Part shown: piece after piece, positions 7,502 to 12,199 of the stretch
Layout of the letters: each line of letters begins with the position of its first letter
Numbering within the stretch: the first letter of the stretch is position 1
NCBI GenBank assembly: GCA_043764015.1
Contig: JAYUKY010000065.1
Coordinates: forward strand, 1 to 12,199
Length of the DNA: 12,199 nt
Direction: 5' to 3'
DNA from: JANYGM01 sp043764015
GTDB lineage: Bacteria; Bacteroidota; Bacteroidia; Cytophagales; Thermonemataceae
Translations under genes and position numbers: made by a program
Notes under the pieces: generated by a model
Told to the model about the DNA's origin: nothing
The model's database searches: none
What the model saw: the letters and a program-made list of their open reading frames with translations, nothing else

Positions 7502-8479
7502 TTAATGATTGTATCTAGGCGTTTTTTGTGATGGTTTTTTTATTGGTGCTGGCGGTGCAATAGTGTAAGCAACCATAAACTCATGTGAAGTGGCTGACTT
7601 TGCTGGTCTTCCTTGTAGAGTGTAATCAAAGCTATAACCTGCTCTAAGTTCTGTATAACCCGCTTCATTTTTCTTAATGTTCATACCAAGCATCACAATC
7701 CCTGCATCTCCTTGTCTGTAAGAAAGCCCACCCCAAAACCTATCATCATAAGTAGCAATAGCAGAAATATCAAAAGAATAAGTATTAAGGTCTGATTTTA
7801 CCAAGAAAGATGGTGTTACTATAAGTTGGTCATTGACTGGTATATTATAACCTGCGGTCAGATATACATTTCTTGAAAGTGCATTTTTTAGTCCAGCTAT
7901 ACCATAATCAAATTCTGCCTGCAAAACTCTAGTACCACTTACACCAACATAAAAGTCTGGCGTTTGATAATATAAACCTGCAGAGACATCTGGTTTTATT
8001 TGCATATTACCACTACTTGCAATAGCTGCATTCACCAATGGATCATCAGCTTCTCTTGCACGTAAAATATTAAAGCGGTTTACTTGATTATATGCTCCCG
8101 CTCTTGCTCCTATTGAAAGTTTGCCATTTCCTAGAGGGATATGATAAGCATAAGAAACTTGTAATTCTGTATTACGAACAGTCGCTATTTGGTCATTAGT
8201 AATGTGTATACCTATACCGCTTGTTTGCATAAAAGGAGCATCAAAACTTAGTACTTGGCTATTTGGTGCGCCTCCTTGGTCAAAAGTACCATTATAACCT
8301 AACCACTGCGTTCTATGTAACAAAGCAAAATTTCCTTGTCCACGTATGCCTGCATAAGCAGGATTGTAAAACAATGTGTTGAACATATATTGACTAAATT
8401 GAGTTTCTTGTTGCGCAAACGCAGGCAAGCTGATAAGGCAAGCGAAAAACATCAAAGTATTCGTAAATAATTTTTTCAT
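7502..8479 (-). CDS. PorP/SprF family T9SS outer-membrane protein
   Basis: Members of the PorP/SprF family are outer-membrane beta-barrels needed for, or attached to, type IX secretion; SprF is needed for SprB export in F. johnsoniae and PorP is part of the P. gingivalis system. The product is 325 aa. A signal peptide (about 1-22, ending PAFA before QQ) is followed by the family signature QFSQYMFNTLFYNPAYAG (27-44) and HRTQW (55-59). The rest alternates short strands, ending in a barrel-like ELRAGYSFDYTL segment and a basic Pro/Lys-rich tail, KKPSQKTPRYNH. It stands directly upstream of gldK on the same strand (172-base gap), the arrangement expected for the family member tied to the core machine. 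Paralogs are common in these genomes, so a choice between sprF and porP is not made. Confidence 0.93.
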   Translation of the reverse strand: MKKLFTNTLMFFACLISLPAFAQQETQFSQYMFNTLFYNPAYAGIRGQGNFALLHRTQWLGYNGTFDQGGAPNSQVLSFDAPFMQTSGIGIHITNDQIATVRNTELQVSYAYHIPLGNGKLSIGARAGAYNQVNRFNILRAREADDPLVNAAIASSGNMQIKPDVSAGLYYQTPDFYVGVSGTRVLQAEFDYGIAGLKNALSRNVYLTAGYNIPVNDQLIVTPSFLVKSDLNTYSFDISAIATYDDRFWGGLSYRQGDAGIVMLGMNIKKNEAGYTELRAGYSFDYTLQGRPAKSATSHEFMVAYTIAPPAPIKKPSQKTPRYNH

Positions 8480-8793
8480 TCTATATTAGTGTAATAAGTT
8501 GATTGCATTCAGTAAAAGTAGCATGTTTTTTTGATATTCCAAAAGAAACAGCAAAAATTTTAATAAAAAAATATACTACCTTAAGTTATCTCCTTGATAA
8601 ACAAGTGAATAAGTTAAGAAATAAAAATTACTTTTTAGGTATTTTGTTTAGACAGAATGTTTTGAATTTTGTATAAAAATCAAACTTTGATACTAGGTTT
8701 ATGATTTTTAATGCGTAATAATACACTGTTTTTTTTAATTCACCAAACTTTTTTCAAAAAAAAATCTTTTTATTAACTTTTACTGTTGCTCTT
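8480..8793. other. Non-coding gap between hemD and the T9SS cluster
   Basis: A 314-base A/T-rich gap between two genes read in the same direction. No coding potential, clear hairpin terminator for hemD or full TTG/TAnnTTTG promoter for the sprF-like gene was found. A short palindrome TCAAACTTTGA (8681-8691) is the only dyad noted. The size of the gap argues for separate transcription of the sprF-gldN cluster, but the promoter could not be placed. Confidence 0.6.
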
Positions 8794-9585
8794 TTACTTT
8801 TTTGTCTTGTTAGCAATTTGAATATAAGCCTCTAGCGCACCTGTCATAGAGGGCGCATTTGGTAGTGGTGCTTCCACATCTAAAATAAGCCCTGCATCTG
8901 TAACTGCCTTTGCCGTAGTGCTGCCAAATGCTGCAATACGTGTGTTTTCTTGCACAAAATCAGGGAAATTTGTAAACAAAGAATTGATAGCAGACGGACT
9001 ATAAAATGCCAAAATATCATATTTTACATCAGACAAATCAGATAAATCACTCGCAACGGTGCGGTACAAGATAGCTTCCGTAAAATCATAGCCGTTTTCT
9101 TTCATATACGTAGGAATATCATCTTTTCTCACGTCAGAACAAGGATACAAAAACTTTTCATCTTTGTACTTTTTGATGAAAGGCACAAGGTCAAGGGCAT
9201 TTTTAACGCCCGTAAATACTTTTCTCTTACGAACTTGTATGTATTTTTGTAGATAATTAGCCGTTTGTTCAGAGATACAAAAGTATTTCAAATCCTGTGG
9301 AATTTCAATTTTCAGTTCTTTTGCCAGCGCAAAATAATAATCTACTGCGTGCCTGCTCGTAAAAACAACCGCCGTATGGTCTTGAATATTGACTTTTTGC
9401 TTTCTAAAATCTTTCAACGAAACGGGGTCTACTTGGATAAAAGAACGAAAATCTATTTTAAGATTATACTTTTTAGCCAACTCAAAATACGGAGATTTTG
9501 GGTCTGTGGGTAACGGTTGGGTTACTAAAATACTTGCAACCTTTTTAATGCGGTTCTGCACATTTTTTAATTGCGGTTCTTTCAT
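8794..9585 (-). CDS. hemD: Uroporphyrinogen-III synthase
   Basis: HemD cyclises hydroxymethylbilane to uroporphyrinogen III in haem and tetrapyrrole synthesis, in the cytosol. The product is 263 aa, normal for the family. The sequence shows the two-lobed HemD pattern: ILVTQPLP near the start (19-26), VVFTSRHAVDYYF (73-85), FLYPCSDVRKDDIP (145-158), DILAFYSPSAINSLF (190-204) and IAAFGSTTAKAVTDAGL (217-233). These are the usual loops of the inter-lobe active site; HemD proteins share little other sequence. It has a good promoter (9658-9692) and is divergent from the A/B array. It lies upstream of the T9SS cluster but across a 314-base gap, so co-transcription is doubtful. Confidence 0.9.
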   Translation of the reverse strand: MKEPQLKNVQNRIKKVASILVTQPLPTDPKSPYFELAKKYNLKIDFRSFIQVDPVSLKDFRKQKVNIQDHTAVVFTSRHAVDYYFALAKELKIEIPQDLKYFCISEQTANYLQKYIQVRKRKVFTGVKNALDLVPFIKKYKDEKFLYPCSDVRKDDIPTYMKENGYDFTEAILYRTVASDLSDLSDVKYDILAFYSPSAINSLFTNFPDFVQENTRIAAFGSTTAKAVTDAGLILDVEAPLPNAPSMTGALEAYIQIANKTKK

Positions 9586-9657
9586 TGTTTTGATAATTCT
9601 TTGAAGTTATAAAAGCAGTAATTTTATGTATATAAGTAAGGCATTATTTTAGAGGCG

Positions 9658-9692
9658 CAAAGATACGAAATTAAATAGATATTTTGCACCAA
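9658..9692 (-). promoter_or_regulatory. Promoter of hemD
   Basis: On the - strand a TTG (9692-9690) is followed, after 24 bases, by TATCTTTG (9665-9658), an exact TAnnTTTG -7 box. The spacing is slightly long for the Bacteroidota consensus. The -7 box lies 72 bases ahead of the hemD ATG, and no other gene is in between. Confidence 0.65.
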
Positions 9693-9763
9693 AAAAAAAT
9701 ATTCTGATAAAATTCTACAATTTATTTGTTTTTCAAAAAGCTAAAAAACAAATTATAAAAAAA

Positions 9764-9796
9764 TTGTGTTTGGTATTAAAAAATTGCGTACTTTTG
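9764..9796 (+). promoter_or_regulatory. Promoter of the A/B tandem array
   Basis: TTG (9764-9766) or TTTG (9769-9772) stands 22 or 16 bases before TACTTTTG (9789-9796), an exact TAnnTTTG -7 box. The -7 box is 60 bases before the ATG of A1. It is the only full promoter seen ahead of the array; the later genes are spaced only 4-12 bases apart and are probably read from here. Confidence 0.65.
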
Positions 9797-9856
9797 TGAA
9801 ATTTTCTATTTTGATTTTGAAATCAATACTTTGAAACACCTAAACCCAATAATTTT

Positions 9857-10398
9857 ATGAAAAATATACTTTTAATGTTGTTTTTCTTTTCCTTGATAGG
9901 ATTAAAATGCAATAAAAATTCAGGCTCTTATAATATCTGTTATGATAATAACGTCGCTATGATTAGAATTAATATAGGTGACTTTTATACACGTAAGGAT
10001 TACTTTGGTGGAATAGGCACAAATAGAATTTTGCCTAATGAAATAAATATGTATCAAGAGGGTTTCAAACCGCTACTCCGTCGCAATTGTAGCAATTGTA
10101 CTCCCCATACATAGGTACTCCTTGGAATCAGGGATACATAACAGAAGGATATGTACTAAATCCTTTGCAAATTGAGTATGTTGATAGAGGAGGAGATACT
10201 AAAGATTCTGTTGGTAGACAAATCAACAGAACTTATTATCTTAAAATAAAAAAAGATATAGACACCATAAAAATAAGTTATTTTATGGATAATGCTTGTA
10301 ATATGAATAATAAAAACTTAAGTGTTTATTATAATGATAGCTTGTATTATCAAGGTAGTAGTGATTATTATACAAATATCAAAATATATAAAAAATAA
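9857..10398 (+). pseudogene. A1: frameshifted copy of the A-family lipoprotein-like gene
   Basis: First of three copies of family A, which I do not recognise. The 5' part (9857-10114) encodes the typical leader (MKNILLMLFFFSLIGLKCNKN) and YFGGIGTNRILPNEINMY, then runs out of frame to a TAG at 10112-10114. The 3' part is read in the -1 frame (open from 10093 to 10398) and carries the rest of the family: YVLNPLQIEYV, DSVGRQINRTYYLKIK, DTIKISYFMDNAC, YYNDSLYY. The break falls beside a perfect 9-bp tandem duplication of GCAATTGTA (10083-10091 and 10092-10100). Relative to A3 the segment between FKP and PWN is 11 bases longer: 9 from the duplication and 2 more that shift the frame. No slippery heptamer is seen at the break, so programmed frameshifting is unlikely. 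A sequencing error cannot be excluded. Confidence 0.8.
10083..10100. repeat. 9-bp tandem duplication inside A1
   Basis: GCAATTGTA occurs twice in direct succession. A2 and A3 have no such duplication at the matching place. The repeat creates a TAG at 10090-10092 in the frame used by the 3' half of A1, so the downstream frame cannot be read through it. Confidence 0.9.
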
Positions 10399-10406
10399 AT
10401 GAAATT

Positions 10407-10700
10407 ATGATAAAAATAATATCTTTGGTTGGCTCGCTTTTGATAGCTAACATTTGCTTTGCTCAAAAATTACCAACGCCTACTGAACCAGTAAGTAGTG
10501 ACATTTGTGGAACGCCAGAGCCGTCTCAAAAGGAAATGGAAGTAAATTTTTATTATGGCAATAATGATAAGTTAAAGCAAAAATATGATAGTCTTGCTGC
10601 TATTTATGGTAATGTATCAAGTAATCCAAACTACAGAAATGGTACTTATGGAGGAGAAGATAACATCTGGTTTAGAATATCTTACATACAAAACAAATAA
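10407..10700 (+). CDS. B1: small exported protein of unknown family
   Basis: A 97-aa protein I do not recognise. It has a signal peptide (about 1-19, ending ICFA) with the mature end at QKL, so it is probably periplasmic or secreted. The mature part has a single Cys in SDICGTPEPS (31-40), a FYYGNN motif (48-53), a short charged helix LKQKYDSL, and a Tyr/Asn/Gly-rich C-terminal block at 66-90 (IYGNVSS ... EDNIWFR) that is identical in B2. It begins 8 bases after A1 and ends 4 bases before the A2 initiation site, so translational coupling is likely. No T9SS C-terminal domain is present; the protein is too short. The CGTxE motif faintly recalls N-termini of exported Bacteroidota proteases, but that is not enough to assign a function. 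Confidence 0.85.
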   Translation: MIKIISLVGSLLIANICFAQKLPTPTEPVSSDICGTPEPSQKEMEVNFYYGNNDKLKQKYDSLAAIYGNVSSNPNYRNGTYGGEDNIWFRISYIQNK

Positions 10701-10704
10701 CTTT

Positions 10705-11241
10705 ATAAAAAATACAATTTTAATATTGCTTTTATTCTCTTTAGTGGGATTAAAATGCAATAAAAACTCTGGTTCTTATAATACTTGTTATGATAATGAT
10801 AATGCACTAATTAGAATGAGTATAGGAGATTTTTATACCCATAAAGACTATTTTGGCAAAATAGGCACAAACAGGATACTACCAAGTGAGATTAGTATGT
10901 ATGAAGAAGATTTTAAACCCTTCTTTTTGGGAAGAACAGCTAATTCTTCTGGATACTCTTGGGATAATGGCTATATAAGTGCTGGTTATGTGTCTAATCC
11001 AATAGAAATACCTTATGTGGAGAGGTCTGGACATACTAAGGATTCAGTTGGTAAACAAATAAACAGAACCTACTATCTTAAAATAAAACAAGATATAGAC
11101 ACTATAAAGATAAGTTATTTTATGAATAATGCTTGTGAGATGAAAAATTCAAATCTAAGTATCTATTTTAATGATAGTTTGTATTATAGTAATAATAGTG
11201 ATGCTCCTACTTATGAACAAGTTAATGTCTATAAAAAATAA
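10705..11241 (+). CDS. A2: A-family lipoprotein-like gene with ATA in place of ATG
   Basis: Second copy of family A: 178 residues counted from the position of the A3 start, about two-thirds identical to A3 by eye. The reading frame is intact, with leader (IKNTILILLLFSLVGLKCNKN), YFGKIGTNRILP, GYISAGYVSNP, DSVGKQINRTYYLKIK, DTIKISYFMNNAC and YFNDSLYY. At the place where A1 and A3 have ATG (after AACTTT) this copy has ATA (10705-10707). The nearest in-frame ATG codons lie upstream inside B1 and would add a non-signal extension that destroys the leader. A2 may therefore be silent, poorly translated from ATA, or read as an extended and mis-targeted product. The lipobox-like GLKC (C18) has Lys before Cys, which is atypical. 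C28 and C143 are shared with A3 (C28, C144) and could pair. Confidence 0.7.
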   Translation: MKNTILILLLFSLVGLKCNKNSGSYNTCYDNDNALIRMSIGDFYTHKDYFGKIGTNRILPSEISMYEEDFKPFFLGRTANSSGYSWDNGYISAGYVSNPIEIPYVERSGHTKDSVGKQINRTYYLKIKQDIDTIKISYFMNNACEMKNSNLSIYFNDSLYYSNNSDAPTYEQVNVYKK

Positions 11242-11247
11242 AATCCA

Positions 11248-11532
11248 ATGAAAAAATACAACTTTTTGATTATTTTAATGCTGATATGCTCTTTGGGCTT
11301 TTCACAAAAATTGATGACTCCTATTCCACAAGAAGATAATAAGTGTGGAACACTAGAGGCAACAGACGAAGAAATGCAAGCAAAGTTTTATTACGGCAAC
11401 AACAACAGACTTAAGCAGAGATATGACAGTCTTACTACTATTTATGGAAATGTATCAAGTAACCCAAATTACAGAAATGGTACTTATGGAGGTGAAGACA
11501 ACATTTGGTTCAGAGTACTTTACACAAAATAA
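11248..11532 (+). CDS. B2: small exported protein of unknown family
   Basis: A 94-aa paralog of B1. The signal peptide (about 1-19, ending LGFS) is followed by QKL, one Cys in NKCGTLEATD (31-40), FYYGNN (47-52), LKQRYDSL and the conserved C-terminal block at 65-89. The signal peptide and first 40 mature residues differ clearly from B1, while the C-terminal 25-residue block is identical in protein and differs by seven synonymous base changes. It starts 6 bases after A2 and ends 12 bases before A3. The function is unknown. The fixed pairing with A genes suggests that A and B act together, for example as an exported protein and its lipoprotein partner, which is inference only. Confidence 0.85.
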   Translation: MKKYNFLIILMLICSLGFSQKLMTPIPQEDNKCGTLEATDEEMQAKFYYGNNNRLKQRYDSLTTIYGNVSSNPNYRNGTYGGEDNIWFRVLYTK

Positions 11533-11544
11533 ATAAATAACTTT

Positions 11545-12075
11545 ATGAAAAATGTACTTTTAATATTGCTCTTATTCTCTTTGATAGGATTAAAATGCAA
11601 CAAAAACTCTGGCTCTTATAATATTTGTGCGGATACTAACGAAGCAAGAATGAATATTTCATTATACGATGCCGTTACACGCCAAGATTACTTTGGTAAA
11701 ATAGGTACAAATAAGATACTACCAGAAGAAATAAATATGTATGAGGAAGGATTTAAACCCTTTTTACTAGGTAAAACAATTTACTCCGCTGGTTATCCTT
11801 GGAATGGAAGATACATAAGTGCAGGTTATGTATCTAATGCAATACAAATACCATATGTAGAAGACTTTGGACATACCAGAGACTCTGTGGGTAAAGATAT
11901 AACTAGGATATACTATTTAAAAATAAAAAGAGATGTTGATACCATAAAGATAAACTATTTTATGGATAACTATTGTAACAAACAAAATAAATACTTGAAA
12001 TTATATTATAATGACAGCTTGTATTACACAGGTAATCCAAGAAATTATGAGCAGGTAAACATATATAAAAAATAA
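11545..12075 (+). CDS. A3: intact A-family lipoprotein-like protein, unknown function
   Basis: The only A copy with both a normal ATG and an unbroken frame: 176 aa. The N-terminus has Lys2, a hydrophobic run (4-16) and GLKC with C18, followed by NKNSGSYN, which looks like a Bacteroidota lipoprotein leader. Lys at -1 and Gly at -3 depart from the usual lipobox, so lipidation is not certain. The body appears beta-rich: YFGKIGTNKILPEEINMYEE (49-68), RYISAGYVSNAIQIPYV (89-105), DSVGKDITRIYYLKIK (113-128), DTIKINYFMDNYC (132-144), LYYNDSLYY (153-161), ending VNIYKK. C28 and C144 are conserved across copies and could form a disulfide. Residues 27-47 and 78-89 vary most between copies. No known domain was recognised. 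It would sit in the envelope, facing the periplasm or cell surface. Confidence 0.85.
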   Translation: MKNVLLILLLFSLIGLKCNKNSGSYNICADTNEARMNISLYDAVTRQDYFGKIGTNKILPEEINMYEEGFKPFLLGKTIYSAGYPWNGRYISAGYVSNAIQIPYVEDFGHTRDSVGKDITRIYYLKIKRDVDTIKINYFMDNYCNKQNKYLKLYYNDSLYYTGNPRNYEQVNIYKK

Positions 12076-12084
12076 GTAATGACA

Positions 12085-12129
12085 ATGAAAAAATATAATC
12101 TAATAGACCTCCTGCGAAAGTCGGAATAG
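12085..12129 (+). pseudogene. B3': 5' remnant of a third B gene
   Basis: Nine bases after the A3 stop, where a B gene is expected, ATGAAAAAATATAAT repeats the B2 start with two synonymous changes (MKKYN in both). The similarity stops within about seven codons and the frame ends after 14 residues (DLLRKSE then TAG). The divergence point (about 12100-12106) coincides with a sequence that looks like an insertion-sequence end, so the rest of B3 is probably displaced to beyond the window edge. The match is short, but its position in the A-B order supports it. Confidence 0.55.
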
Positions 12130-12199
12130 TGTAGCAATTTAACAAAAAAGTGTTATTTTTGCAATTATGGAAGGAATAAAATATAATAAACTGGCTAAT
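12105..12199 (+). mobile_element. Probable left end of an insertion sequence (partial)
   Basis: AGACCTCCTGCGAAAGTC (12105-12122) begins where similarity to B2 ends and resembles the AGACCTNNTGCNAAA-type ends I associate with IS5/IS982-like elements. A -7-like box TATTTTTG (12154-12161) precedes an ATG at 12167. The transposition ends, target duplication and family cannot be settled, because the right end is outside the window. Confidence 0.45.
12167..12199 (+). CDS. Possible transposase, N-terminal 11 codons only
   Basis: An ATG at 12167 opens a frame that runs to the window edge (MEGIKYNKLAN). It lies 62 bases inside the presumed IS end and 5 bases after a -7-like box, which suits a transposase start. 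Eleven residues cannot be assigned to a family; another kind of gene is possible. Confidence 0.35.
   Translation, partial: MEGIKYNKLAN

Noticed and set aside
131..8718. TTACGCATTA at 131-140 and its complement at 8709-8718
   Set aside because: A single 10-base coincidence in A/T-rich DNA, with no extension of similarity on either side.
10093..10114. Programmed frameshift in A1
   Set aside because: No X-XXY-YYZ slippery site or following structure is seen; CTCCCCA is a poor slip site, and the neighbouring duplication points to mutation.
10585..10704. Start of A2 at an ATG inside B1
   Set aside because: The extension is an out-of-frame reading of the conserved B1 coding block and would put about 40 residues ahead of the leader. 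A1 and A3 both start at the position of the ATA.
9857..12075. Reading A/B as T9SS cargo or as a proven toxin-immunity array
   Set aside because: Neither family has a T9SS C-terminal domain of about 80 residues or any recognisable toxin domain; the immunity idea rests only on gene order.

Overview
The window looks like chromosomal DNA of a low-GC gliding or type IX-secreting Bacteroidota, most likely of the Cytophagales/Flexibacter kind. The evidence is the gldKLMN core of the type IX secretion system (T9SS), a PorP/SprF-family gene beside it, TAnnTTTG-type -7 promoter boxes, and A/T-rich leaders without strong Shine-Dalgarno sites. The genus cannot be fixed from the sequence alone.

Layout. 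Bases 1-394 are non-coding and hold 13 perfect copies of the heptamer GGCGTTT (22-112). A small DUF3817-type membrane protein (395-694) and uvrC (756-2558) follow on the + strand. A strong bidirectional hairpin terminator (2577-2612) separates uvrC from the convergent T9SS cluster. Read on the - strand, that cluster runs sprF/porP-like (8479-7502), gldK (7329-6127), gldL (6020-5223), gldM (5140-3536), gldN (3443-2658). hemD (uroporphyrinogen-III synthase, 9585-8794) lies upstream of sprF on the same strand, across a 314-bp gap. GldL and GldM form the proton-driven inner-membrane motor, GldK and GldN the periplasmic/outer-membrane ring, and the SprF-like barrel is a probable outer-membrane anchor or partner.

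From 9857 to the right edge is an accessory locus on the + strand, driven by a good Bacteroidota promoter (9764-9796) divergent from hemD. It is a tandem array of two unrelated small exported proteins, called A (about 177 aa, lipoprotein-like) and B (about 95 aa, signal peptide plus a very conserved C-terminal block), in the order A1-B1-A2-B2-A3-B3'. I recognise neither family. The array shows several independent lesions: A1 is frameshifted next to a 9-bp tandem duplication, the ATG of A2 has become ATA, and B3 is cut after about seven codons by what looks like the left end of an insertion sequence whose transposase runs off the window. B1, B2 and A3 are intact. The identical 25-residue block of B1 and B2 differs by seven synonymous and no replacement changes, so the proteins have been under selection. 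This A/B cassette is the best candidate here for an undescribed system.
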